Assembly: GCA_029547025.1 (NCBI GenBank)
Contig: JAKPQA010000221.1
Coordinates: 28,697-92,696, forward strand
Length of the DNA: 64,000 nucleotides
DNA from: Armatimonadota bacterium
Lineage (GTDB): Bacteria; Armatimonadota; Zipacnadia; UBA1398; JAKPQA01
Direction of reading: 5' to 3'
Both the position numbers and the translations under genes were made by a program. The notes under the pieces are model-generated. The model was not told the origin of the DNA. It saw only the letters and a list, made by a program, of their open reading frames with translations, and searched no databases. The number at the start of each line of letters is the position of its first letter. The stretch's first letter is position 1. Below, piece by piece: positions 52,092 through 60,387 of the stretch.

Positions 52092-54185
52092 ATGGCATGG
52101 CGCATGTTGGCAAGTGTATCGATCGCCGCGTGTCTCGGCGCCGGGCTCGCGGAGGCGACGCCGGCGCGGCTTTATGTGGCGACCAACGGCAACGATGCCT
52201 GGTCGGGCAAGCTCGCCCGGCCGAACCGGGCGAGGACGGACGGTCCGTTCGCCACCCTCCAGCGAGCGCGCGATGAAGCGCGCAAGCTGAAGGCCGCCCG
52301 CGCCAAGGGCGTCGTCGTACAGATGGCGTCCGGGGTGTACCAGCTCACCGAGCCCGTCCAGTTCGGCCCCGAGGACTCCGGCACGGCCTCGTGCCCCATC
52401 GAGTACCGGGCCGAGGCCAAGGGCGCGGCCCGCATCGTGTGCGGGCGCATCGTGCCAAAGTGGAAGCCGGTCACCGATGAGGCCGCGCTCGAACGTCTGC
52501 CCGCTGAGGCGCACGGGAAGGTGTTCGTTGCCGACCTGGCTTCCCTGGGCGTCACCGACCTTCAGGGCATCAACAACGCGGAGACGTATGTCTCCGACCC
52601 GGGCCTCGAGGTCTTCTTCCAGGACGAGCCCATGACGCTGGCGCGGTACCCCAACACGGGGTACATGCACATTGCCGCGGCGCTGGATGCGGAGGGCAAC
52701 CCGGCGGCGCCCGGCGCCATCGTGCAGACGCCGGACGCCAAGTTCCGCTGCGATGATCCCCGTCCCGCCAACTGGGCCGGCGAGAAGGATGTCTGGCTGC
52801 ACGGCTTCTGGGTGTGGGACTGGGCCGACCTCCGCCTGCCAATGCTCAGTATGGACGCCGCGACGAACACCATCGGCCTCGGCGAAGGCGCATCGAAGGG
52901 CTACGGCCTCCGCACCGGTCAGTGGTTCTATGCCCAGAACGTCATGCCCGAGCTCGACAGCCCGGGCGAGTGGTATCTCGATCGCGAGACGTCGAAGCTC
53001 TACTTCTGGCCCCCCGCCCCGCTCTCCCAGGGCAAGGTGATGATCTCGACGGTGCGCGACCCGATCCGGCTCGACGGCGCGTCGAACGTCGTCTTTCACG
53101 GCCTGGTGGTCGAGGCCGGGCGCGGCACGGCGTTCGTCATCAAGGGCGGCGACAACGTCCGCGTGGTGGCCTGCACCATCCGCAACATGGGCAACTGGGC
53201 CGTCCGCGTCAACGGCGGCACGAAGCACGGCGTCGTCGGGTGCGACATCTACCAGACCGGCCAGGGCGGCATCTACCTGGAGGGCGGCGACCGGAAGACG
53301 CTCACGCCTGCCGGGCACTACGCCGACAACAACCACATCCACCACACGTCACGGTGGGATCCGGTCTACCAGCAGGCCATCGCCCTGCGCGGTGTGGGCA
53401 ACGGCGCCACGCACAACCTGATCGACAACGTCCCGCACATCGCCATCGGCTTCGCCGACAACGAGATGACCATCGAGTTCAACGAGATCCACAGCGCGGT
53501 GTTCCAGTCCAACGATGCCGGAGCCATCTACACCTCGCCGCCCAATGAGACGTGGTCGATGCGCGGCCACAAGATCCGTCAGAACTACCTACATAACATC
53601 CACGGGTTCGAAGGCCGGGGCTGCATGGGGGTGTATCTCGATGACTGCTTCTCGTCGGCCGACATCTCGCGGAACGTCTTCTACGATGTCGCCACGGCCA
53701 TCCTCATCGGCGGCGGCCGCGACAACCTGATGAGCAACAACCTGTTCGTCAACTGCGGCCGGGCGCTCAGCATCGACGCCCGTGGACTCGGTTGGGCCGC
53801 CGGCGTCGGCACCTTCGCCACCCAGGAGTTGCACGACCTGAACTATCAGCAGCCACCGTGGTCGACGAAGTACCCCGAGCTGGTCGGCATCCTTGAGGAC
53901 GACCCCTTGGCGCCCAAAGGCAACGTCGTGGCCCGGAACATCTGCTGGGGCGGCGAGTGGGGCTGGTTCGAGCCCAGTGCCCAGGCGCTGCTCACGTTCG
54001 AGGACAACCTGATCGGAGAGGACCCCAAGTTCCTCGGTAAGCCCGAAGACGGCTTCCGGTTGGCGCCCGACTCGCCGGCGCGTGGCATCCGATTCCAACC
54101 GGCCCACTTCGACCGCATCGGCGTCTACGAGAGCCCCGACCGGGCGTCGTGGCCCGTGCTATCGGAGCTGCGGACGGAGCGGTAG
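52092..54185 (+). CDS. Exported right-handed parallel beta-helix protein
   Basis: The protein has 697 residues; a GGGGGATGACC site precedes the ATG. After the signal peptide (MLASVSIAACLGAGLAEA) it begins ARLYVATNGNDAWSG, the standard opening of DUF1565/pectate-lyase-like beta helices. The body shows repeated beta-helix strands, for example NVVFHGLVVEAGRG, NVRVVACTIRNMGNWAVRVNGG and GVVGCDIYQTGQGGIYLEGG. This fold is used by polysaccharide lyases and glycosidases; I do not see a clear catalytic triad, so the activity (lyase, hydrolase or binding) is open. It ends in convergent terminators before a minus-strand gene. Confidence 0.85.
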   Translation: MAWRMLASVSIAACLGAGLAEATPARLYVATNGNDAWSGKLARPNRARTDGPFATLQRARDEARKLKAARAKGVVVQMASGVYQLTEPVQFGPEDSGTASCPIEYRAEAKGAARIVCGRIVPKWKPVTDEAALERLPAEAHGKVFVADLASLGVTDLQGINNAETYVSDPGLEVFFQDEPMTLARYPNTGYMHIAAALDAEGNPAAPGAIVQTPDAKFRCDDPRPANWAGEKDVWLHGFWVWDWADLRLPMLSMDAATNTIGLGEGASKGYGLRTGQWFYAQNVMPELDSPGEWYLDRETSKLYFWPPAPLSQGKVMISTVRDPIRLDGASNVVFHGLVVEAGRGTAFVIKGGDNVRVVACTIRNMGNWAVRVNGGTKHGVVGCDIYQTGQGGIYLEGGDRKTLTPAGHYADNNHIHHTSRWDPVYQQAIALRGVGNGATHNLIDNVPHIAIGFADNEMTIEFNEIHSAVFQSNDAGAIYTSPPNETWSMRGHKIRQNYLHNIHGFEGRGCMGVYLDDCFSSADISRNVFYDVATAILIGGGRDNLMSNNLFVNCGRALSIDARGLGWAAGVGTFATQELHDLNYQQPPWSTKYPELVGILEDDPLAPKGNVVARNICWGGEWGWFEPSAQALLTFEDNLIGEDPKFLGKPEDGFRLAPDSPARGIRFQPAHFDRIGVYESPDRASWPVLSELRTER

Positions 54186-54216
54186 CCGCGGTCTTCGTGC
54201 CGCCGTGGCCGCTCCG
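54175..54216 (+). terminator. Hairpin overlapping the stop of the beta-helix gene
   Basis: CGGAGCGG and CCGCTCCG pair perfectly over 8 bp, with further pairing inside. It straddles the TAG stop. There is no U-run, as often in GC-rich genomes, so termination strength is uncertain. Confidence 0.45.
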
Positions 54217-54240
54217 CCCCCCAACCCGCCGGCCCTGAGC

Positions 54241-54258
54241 CGCCGCGCCCACGCGGCG
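54241..54258. terminator. Small hairpin in the convergent region
   Basis: CGCCGCG-CCCA-CGCGGCG is a perfect 7-bp stem. It is one of three stems between convergent genes at 54185 and 54396, and reads the same in both directions. Confidence 0.4.
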
Positions 54259-54329
54259 TGACGAAGGGCGGCGGGAGCACCTGAAGTGCGCACCCAGATG
54301 GGGGAGTCGCGCGACAGCCGTAAGGGAGC

Positions 54330-54351
54330 CACGAGGGGCTGGCCCCTCGTG
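54330..54351. terminator. Perfect 10-bp hairpin, likely bidirectional terminator
   Basis: CACGAGGGGC and GCCCCTCGTG form a perfect 10-bp stem with two unpaired bases. It lies 45 bases before the stop of the minus-strand gene at 54396 and 145 after the plus-strand stop, so it could terminate both. Confidence 0.5.
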
Positions 54352-54395
54352 CAGGGTTCAAGGCGAAGCCCCGCAGTCTCCGCCGTCGGCCGCCC

Positions 54396-55613
54396 CTACC
54401 TCAGCATGCTGAGGCCCTCCGGCTCCATGCACCGCGCGCCTGGGTCGAGCCAGGCGCGACCGATACGGCGGATCTCGGCCCAGTTCCCCGCCGCGCCCAG
54501 GAGCACGGCGAACACGCGCCTCTCGGTCCAGCGATTCAGCTCCATGTCCTTGCATAGCTCGAAGTAGTCCGGGGAGAACGACCGGATGCGCTGGCCCGGT
54601 GGGACGAAGAACTGGCCGACCGACCCAAAGCTGTACGGATAGGGTGACCCGGGTTTCCAGACGTTGGTCTGTGAGTTGAGCCAGCCGATGGGCCAATGGT
54701 CCCACAGGCCGGTGCCCCACCCGCACCCGCCCTCGGCGCCGGGAGTGCAGTGATCGACGAGCTGATTGCGGTCGGGCGGGAACCCGCTGGCCTCACCCAG
54801 AATGGCGAACAGCAGCTTCTCCCGGAACGGCATCACCAGTGCACAGCCGCGCGAGCGCGAGATGGCGGCGAGCGTGGCGTCATCGCCCCGCCGGCGGACG
54901 CCCCCGTTCTCACACCAGTAGATGTCGTACCTCTCGTTGCTGAAGAGATCCAGCACCGTGTGGGTCTGGTAGTCGCCGTGCGCCGGGTCGCGCGGGAACA
55001 GGTCGCTGATGGTGGCGCCCACCGGCGCCACGCCGAACAGCTCGACCGGGTCAGTGCTGTAGCCGACCACCTCGCCGGGCATGAGGCTCTCATAGCTCAT
55101 CCGCCGCAGCACCAGGCCGTTCGGCGCGGCGAAGTAGTCCTCGGTGCCGCGCAGGCGCGGGCGCGTATCGTCGTTCATGTTCACGCAGAAGTAGGTCCAG
55201 CGGACCCACACGCGCTCCGGGCCGGCCTTGATAACATCGACGAAGCTGTTCCGCTCGCGCCGGCCGGGGTTGTTGAACAGCTCGGCATCGCCCAGATTGC
55301 CCTCGAAGAACTGGTTGCACATGGCGGCGCCACTCGGCAGCTCGAGGAGTGGGCAGTAGCTGGCCTCGTGGCTGAAGATGAGCCGCTCCGCCCGGTCGCG
55401 CCAGTAGACGACCACGGCCCTGCGCGCGTTACCATCGGCATGCGGAGGGCTGGGCTCCATGGGTCCGGTGTAGTGGCCGGGTGCGTAGTCGGTGACCTCG
55501 GCAACAGAGACGCCCGGCGTCGACCGCTCTGCCAGCTCGGCCAGAGTGATCGGCCCGGGCTGGGCATCGCCGGCACCCATGGAAGCCAGCACGCACGCGC
55601 AGATGAGTGCCAT
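54396..55613 (-). CDS. Exported protein of unknown function
   Basis: The protein has 405 residues with a short signal peptide (MALICACVLASMGAGDAQ). The ATG at 55613 follows GGAGG. Mature-protein segments such as DGNARRAVVVYWRDRAERLIFSHEASYCPLLELP and RVWVRWTYFCVNMNDDTRPRLRG look mostly beta, and several cysteines (YCPLLELP, AMCNQFFEG, YFCVNM, YWCENGG, HCTPGAEGGCGWG) may pair as disulfides. I recognise no family. It is the last gene of the minus-strand run 54396-61719, 72 bases after the TIM-barrel gene. Confidence 0.65.
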   Translation of the reverse strand: MALICACVLASMGAGDAQPGPITLAELAERSTPGVSVAEVTDYAPGHYTGPMEPSPPHADGNARRAVVVYWRDRAERLIFSHEASYCPLLELPSGAAMCNQFFEGNLGDAELFNNPGRRERNSFVDVIKAGPERVWVRWTYFCVNMNDDTRPRLRGTEDYFAAPNGLVLRRMSYESLMPGEVVGYSTDPVELFGVAPVGATISDLFPRDPAHGDYQTHTVLDLFSNERYDIYWCENGGVRRRGDDATLAAISRSRGCALVMPFREKLLFAILGEASGFPPDRNQLVDHCTPGAEGGCGWGTGLWDHWPIGWLNSQTNVWKPGSPYPYSFGSVGQFFVPPGQRIRSFSPDYFELCKDMELNRWTERRVFAVLLGAAGNWAEIRRIGRAWLDPGARCMEPEGLSMLR

Positions 55614-55685
55614 GGGGGAACGCCTCCATCATACTCCGTCTCACTCAGGGGCATTGTAGTGCAGTGGAGGCCCCTGGAGGTATGC

Positions 55686-56870
55686 TCACCCGGGTGGCCA
55701 TGTGTAGGGAGCGAAGGTGCGAAGGAGCTCGAGGGCGTCGGCAAGGCGCTGCGTCTGCTTGACCACGACCCCCAAAGCGGGGACCGGTCCCTGGGCCTCC
55801 AGTCTGAGGAGTTGGGCGACCAGATCGACATCGGCACCGGCATCGTCGGTCGGAATGGTCGGAACCACCTGCGGTGCCGGAGCGATGCGCGCCACGAGGT
55901 CTCGAACCATGCGGTAGAGCTCCACCGGCGGGCCGGCCGCGCCGCCAGGCCCCTGCCAGGGCCCTTCGAGGAACACGCCGTCGACCGCGCCGTCGGCGAG
56001 CCAGCCCAACCAGTCCTCACAGGCCTGAGCCCGCTCGAGGGGGTCCATCAGGTAGGTCTCCGGCCGGCCCCACGCCCAGATCTCGGCACCGGGCTTGACG
56101 GCGCGGTACGCACCAACAAACGCGCGCAGGGCCGCGTCCACCGCGCTTTGTCGCCATGCAGCCACGCGCATGAGAGGGATACGCAGCTTCGGATCGGTAC
56201 TGGCGCCGCCCAGTCGAACCAAGTCGAGCGGGTCCTGCCGGAGCTCGCGCACACACGCTGCCCGGGTCGATTCTGAGAAGCCGACCCACTCCGTGTGGCT
56301 GTAGCAGTGGCGGAGCACGAGCCCGTCGAGGTCGGGCACCGCGGTCCACAGGTCACTGGCCAGACTGCGCATGACCAAAGCCGTGGCCGGGTGCCACACG
56401 GACAGGTACCTGCCCGCGTCACCCGGCTCGTCAGGGGAGCCTGGCGGCCTCGTCTCGAACCAGTCCGGGTGCGCGGCTTGCACCCCCGCAGGGAGTGCCA
56501 CATCGCCCCAGCGGAGTGTGTCGACGCTCCCCAGCACGCGCGCTCCATGCGCGTGGGCGCTCGCCAGAGTGACGCGCCACTGATCGACTGCCGCTGCCTC
56601 AGCGGCGGGAACGAGCTCCCGAGGCGCGGGCGCCACATACGACTGCCCCGAGATAGACAGCGGGACGACTATGGCGCAGCCGTCGCCGAGGGGCGCAGCT
56701 CGGCCGACGTCAGCCATTGAGCAGAACACGACGCGGACAGGCGGCGCGCCCGCTGCGGTACAGGTCGGCGCGCCGCCCGTCAGCATCAGCACCAGGGATG
56801 CAGAAGCGGCCAAGCTGCCTACTCGGTGTCCCCGCAGTGCGCGCCAGCCTTCGTCGCCAGGCCCGGGCAC
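55686..56870 (-). CDS. Exported TIM-barrel glycosidase-like protein (GHL10-type)
   Basis: The GTG at 56870 follows GGAGGGG and lies directly at the upstream gene's stop; the track ORF starts earlier without support. The 394-residue protein has an N-terminal signal (SLAASASLVLMLTGGAPTCTAAG). The body contains alternating strands and helices: VRVVFCSMADVGRAAPLG, AHGARVLGSVDTLRWG, LSVWHPATALVMRSLASDLWTAVPDLDGLVLRHCYSHTEWVG and AVDGVFLEGPWQG. This pattern, with HPATALVMRSLA and the DLDGLVL strand, resembles the GH10-like GHL10/DUF187 family of exported proteins. A catalytic Asp/Glu cannot be assigned with confidence. Confidence 0.7.
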   Translation of the reverse strand: MPGPGDEGWRALRGHRVGSLAASASLVLMLTGGAPTCTAAGAPPVRVVFCSMADVGRAAPLGDGCAIVVPLSISGQSYVAPAPRELVPAAEAAAVDQWRVTLASAHAHGARVLGSVDTLRWGDVALPAGVQAAHPDWFETRPPGSPDEPGDAGRYLSVWHPATALVMRSLASDLWTAVPDLDGLVLRHCYSHTEWVGFSESTRAACVRELRQDPLDLVRLGGASTDPKLRIPLMRVAAWRQSAVDAALRAFVGAYRAVKPGAEIWAWGRPETYLMDPLERAQACEDWLGWLADGAVDGVFLEGPWQGPGGAAGPPVELYRMVRDLVARIAPAPQVVPTIPTDDAGADVDLVAQLLRLEAQGPVPALGVVVKQTQRLADALELLRTFAPYTWPPG

Positions 56871-56871
56871 G

Positions 56872-58359
56872 CTACCCCTCCAGGTCGAGCACGTACGGAT
56901 CGACCGAGACGCACGGGCAGTCGCGCCCGACCAAGGAGAGGGTGGCGTCGCGGCGGTGGCTGACGTCGAGAACAACAGGCTCGCCCTCGGCTGCCGCCGT
57001 GCTGTCGTCGCGAGTTAGGCGCAGTGGCTCCAGCCCGAACTCGAGGTTCAGCCCAAGCCGCACCGGCGTGGCGTCGACAACGGCCGGGGGATGCTCTTGG
57101 GCCGCCAGGCAGGCACGGAGCAGGTCCCGCGGCTCGGCCTCAAGCTCACCGAATGGCTTCGCCGGCCGGTCCTCCAGGGCGAGGCAGACCAACTTCAGGT
57201 CCTCCCGATGGGGCAGTTGCGCGCTCGCCCACCGAGCCGCGAGCTTCAGCGGCTCTGGCACCGCGCGCCCCTGTGGCTCGGCCAGTCGAAGCCCTTCGCC
57301 CTCAGGCTGGATCCACGCCCCGATCGCGAAAGCCAGCCCCTCCAGGGCCGACCCGCCCGGAGCCTTGCCGGAACTCGCCCACACGTGGTTCTCGACGAAC
57401 GGGCCCGGATCGACCCGGCATGCCGTGAAGCGCTGGCACACGTCGCCGACCCTCATGGTGCCACCGAGGTCGACCGGTAGCTCCTGGAGCGCCTGGAGCC
57501 GCTCTCGGGCGAGCAACCAGTCTGTCTGATAGACCCTGACACTGTCGGCGATCTCCTCGGGGGGCTCGCCCAGGAAGTCGGCCCGGAACCGGTCCGGCCC
57601 CCAGTCGGCGACGGCCGCCTGCCCCGACGCTGCGTCCAGCCTGATGCGCTTGGGCACGCCCAACGCGCGGCCCACCAGAGGGTTCCGCTCGCGAAGCACC
57701 GCGCCGAGTTCGATGGTCCGGCCGGTGCCGTCCGGCAGGAGGATCTCGACGGTGGGCGTGAGGCCCACCGAGATCCCGAGGGGTCCCTCGAGGGAGTGCT
57801 GGAGGCCCCGGCCGCGCGGGTTGAGGACGCACGTGCGCTCCAGCGCGGCCTGGGCCTCTTCGGTCAGTTGCTGGGCCAACACTCGCGACCCGGAGAGCAG
57901 CCGTGTGGCGACCTCGAGGGGTGCTGTCGCACATGCCAGCGCCATCACGCTGGCGCCAACACCGTCGCGCCCTCGGGTGCTCGTGAGCCCCCACGGCCGG
58001 GGCCCTTCGGGGACGACCACCACAAAGTGGCGTGTGGTGATCCCGTAATAGCCATGAGGGCGCACCCAGCCCACGATGCCCCGGAGCGTATCGCACGGGA
58101 GACGGAGATCCGCGGGCTGGCTCAGCCACTCAGGCCGCTCGCCGCCCTCGTCACCCACCACAGGCACCAGGCACGGCACGCCCGACCAGCCCGACACCCA
58201 CTCGAGAGCCGCAGCCACGTCCCCGCCACATGCGGCAAGCTCGACCTCTTTCTGGGCCCAGTCGGGCCAGTACGGGCCCCAGCCATCTGGCGGCGCAGCC
58301 CCAGTGCTTACGAGCGCGCAGTACACGAATGCCACCACGCTAGCGGCCGTAGCTCGCAC
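56872..58359 (-). CDS. Exported protein of unknown function
   Basis: The protein has 495 residues. A signal peptide (AASVVAFVYCALVSTGAAP) starts it. An early module, DTLRGIVGWVRPHGYYGITTRHFVVVVPEG (about 90-120), is shaped like the short alpha/beta STN/secretin-type domain, and a similar one may occur in the neighbour at 58926 (LERALDAIAEPLNLIWFCHPSGLVLMYERP). Later segments include a region of mixed helices (LTEEAQAALERTCVLNPRGRG) and a C-terminal beta part ending LSLVGRDCPCVSVDPYVLDLEG. No catalytic motif is seen. Its stop abuts the TIM-barrel start. Function unknown. Confidence 0.6.
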   Translation of the reverse strand: MRATAASVVAFVYCALVSTGAAPPDGWGPYWPDWAQKEVELAACGGDVAAALEWVSGWSGVPCLVPVVGDEGGERPEWLSQPADLRLPCDTLRGIVGWVRPHGYYGITTRHFVVVVPEGPRPWGLTSTRGRDGVGASVMALACATAPLEVATRLLSGSRVLAQQLTEEAQAALERTCVLNPRGRGLQHSLEGPLGISVGLTPTVEILLPDGTGRTIELGAVLRERNPLVGRALGVPKRIRLDAASGQAAVADWGPDRFRADFLGEPPEEIADSVRVYQTDWLLARERLQALQELPVDLGGTMRVGDVCQRFTACRVDPGPFVENHVWASSGKAPGGSALEGLAFAIGAWIQPEGEGLRLAEPQGRAVPEPLKLAARWASAQLPHREDLKLVCLALEDRPAKPFGELEAEPRDLLRACLAAQEHPPAVVDATPVRLGLNLEFGLEPLRLTRDDSTAAAEGEPVVLDVSHRRDATLSLVGRDCPCVSVDPYVLDLEG

Positions 58360-58392
58360 AGGGCCACCTCCCGTCGCGTGTGCCGACCCGAA

Positions 58393-58887
58393 CTACGGGC
58401 AGGGCTCACTCACAATGGCCCACGACCAGGCCCTGTCGTGGTTGTCGTACGCGTTGCAGACGCCAACGGGCGTAGGCGGCGTGCCGGGACGCCACATGTG
58501 GTGCGCCTGCGCGTCGTATGAGCCGACCGTCTCGGTGTGCTTGCCAAACCACTGCTGGCGAACCGTTTCCTCCCACGTCTGCGACTGCGGAGGAGCAAAG
58601 ACGCCGAACCAGTTCGTGGGTACCTGTGCGTAGCGGCACATCCATAGGTGGAATACGCAGTCCACTTGCTCGGGATACTGCTCCACCTCGTGTCCGCCGC
58701 ACTCGATGGTTATCCAGCATGGCATACTCAGGTAAGGGTTACAGGTAGTCATGTCGTGGTCGCAGACAACCGTTGTAGATACGGGGTCGGTCGACCATGG
58801 GGGATCAGAGACGATGTAACATGGGTTGCCTTGTGCGCTCACTACACCAGCGCAGCAGAGAACCAGAACAGCGCATCTCAGGCCCAT
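58393..58887 (-). CDS. Small exported Cys-rich protein
   Basis: I chose the ATG at 58887, with AAGGGAAGAGG upstream and a clean signal peptide (MGLRCAVLVLCCAGVVSAQG); an ATG at 58929 overlaps the previous stop (ATGA) and is possible. The mature protein of about 145 residues is rich in cysteines (NPCYIVSD, VVCDHDMTTCNPYLSMPCWITIECGG, VDCVFHLWMCRY), likely forming several disulfides in an exported beta-rich fold. No recognised family. It is the fourth member of the exported run between 58926 and 56872. Confidence 0.6.
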   Translation of the reverse strand: MGLRCAVLVLCCAGVVSAQGNPCYIVSDPPWSTDPVSTTVVCDHDMTTCNPYLSMPCWITIECGGHEVEQYPEQVDCVFHLWMCRYAQVPTNWFGVFAPPQSQTWEETVRQQWFGKHTETVGSYDAQAHHMWRPGTPPTPVGVCNAYDNHDRAWSWAIVSEPCP

Positions 58888-58925
58888 TCGGCCTCTTCCC
58901 TTCAGGAACTCGCGAACTGCTGCCC

Positions 58926-60383
58926 TCATCGAGTCGTCTGACCGATCGAAGGCTCGAACGGCCCGATCCTCGCCAACATGACGTAGTCCCATGAGCTCAC
59001 GCTGTACCCGTTCACTGGTCCCGTCAGATCCCAATCCTCCTGTGGCCTCGCCACGCGCAGGTCACAATCGACCCGGGCGCTCACCTCCGACACGCTCACG
59101 ACGTCTCCACCAGGAGCCTCACCGATCGCCTCCATCGCCAGGGCGCGTCCGAGCGCAGACTGCCGGCCCGGCTCGAGGCCGTCCCATGGTTGCCACACCA
59201 ACGATCGCCAGGTCTCGTCCGCCCACGAAGGGTCGCCACCGGTGCCCACCAACAACGAGCGTGCCGACGGCCGTAAGATATCGTGCAAGACCTGGTTGGC
59301 GGTGGCCGTTACCCAGGCGTCGGTCATGACGTCGGCCGGAGCGACGACGACGGTTCCATCCAGACCGCGCATCTCCGCGCCGAGCACGGTCATCAATGCC
59401 CCCAGGACGGTCTGGGCCGGCTGCTCCCGCAGTGAGATGAGCACCCGATAACGGTCAAACAGCGCGGAGACGGCTGACCGGCTGCCAGGAGTCGTGCAGG
59501 CGCGGACCACCGTCTCGGCACCGGTTGGAGCCACCTCGGCTCCCCGCACTGGTTGCCCGTGGACGATCCGATCGGCGCTCACACCCTCGGGAGCGAAAGC
59601 GCTGAGGTCCCACGGCTCGTAAGGCACCGCCTGGACCCTTGCGAGGGCCGCTATGCGGTCACGCCAAGCCGCAGTGCAGAAGGACCGCGGTCCCCCCGCG
59701 AGCGGAGAGCCAGTGGCCTCGAGCCGATCTCTCGGCGGGATCACGTCCTCCTTGCCCAGCACGGGACGCTGCACGGCGATGGGGTCACTGGGACCGGCCC
59801 GCCGCATCGCCACCGCGAGACAGCACAACCACACGGCCGGTGGGCGCCCCGGGTCCAGCGGCGCGACCTTGCCGCCACCGAAGTTGCGGACCGCGCGCGC
59901 GGTGACCCGGGCGAAAGGGTCGTCTCCCGACAGCGGCTGGACCCACTCCCCGGCCAGGAACCGCGCCCGATCCTCGTCGCTCGGGAGGGCCTCCACGAGC
60001 TCCCAGAGCGTGCAGAGCGTCGCAAGCATGTCCCGATGAACGCCAGCCCAGGCAACGGGCGTCAGTTGCGTGGGCCTTTCGTACATCAATACGAGGCCCG
60101 AGGGGTGACAGAACCAGATCAGGTTGAGCGGCTCGGCGATGGCATCCAGGGCCCGCTCCAGCGATATCTCGGCAGGATGATCCCCCGGCAGAGCCGCCTG
60201 CTCGTCAAACCGCTCGGGATTGGGCAGGCCAGCCACGACCTGCGCCTCTGCATGCACGATGCCTTCCCAGACCTCGCGGACTGTCACTTCACCAGCCGGG
60301 ACCGGTACCACGATGTCATAGGGTGGCGCGGTGGCCGCGGGCATTGCGAGCGCGATGACGGCACCGATAGTGGCGTACACCAT
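58926..60383 (-). CDS. Exported protein of unknown function
   Basis: The protein has 485 residues; the ATG at 60383 lies just after the cytochrome stop. It has a signal-like start (MVYATIGAVIALAMPAATAPP). A module ISLERALDAIAEPLNLIWFCHPSGLVLMYERP (about 70-105) resembles the STN-like segment of the neighbour at 56872. The long middle part is helical, and the C-terminus is beta. I see no metal or catalytic signature. It is four bases from the cytochrome gene, so cotranscription is nearly certain. A structural or sensory role at the envelope is an inference. Confidence 0.6.
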   Translation of the reverse strand: MVYATIGAVIALAMPAATAPPYDIVVPVPAGEVTVREVWEGIVHAEAQVVAGLPNPERFDEQAALPGDHPAEISLERALDAIAEPLNLIWFCHPSGLVLMYERPTQLTPVAWAGVHRDMLATLCTLWELVEALPSDEDRARFLAGEWVQPLSGDDPFARVTARAVRNFGGGKVAPLDPGRPPAVWLCCLAVAMRRAGPSDPIAVQRPVLGKEDVIPPRDRLEATGSPLAGGPRSFCTAAWRDRIAALARVQAVPYEPWDLSAFAPEGVSADRIVHGQPVRGAEVAPTGAETVVRACTTPGSRSAVSALFDRYRVLISLREQPAQTVLGALMTVLGAEMRGLDGTVVVAPADVMTDAWVTATANQVLHDILRPSARSLLVGTGGDPSWADETWRSLVWQPWDGLEPGRQSALGRALAMEAIGEAPGGDVVSVSEVSARVDCDLRVARPQEDWDLTGPVNGYSVSSWDYVMLARIGPFEPSIGQTTR

Positions 60384-60387
60384 CTCT

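Noticed and set aside
54696-56276. 526-residue plus-strand ORF
   Set aside because: Antisense to two exported-protein genes with signal peptides and ribosome sites; its own translation lacks domain features.
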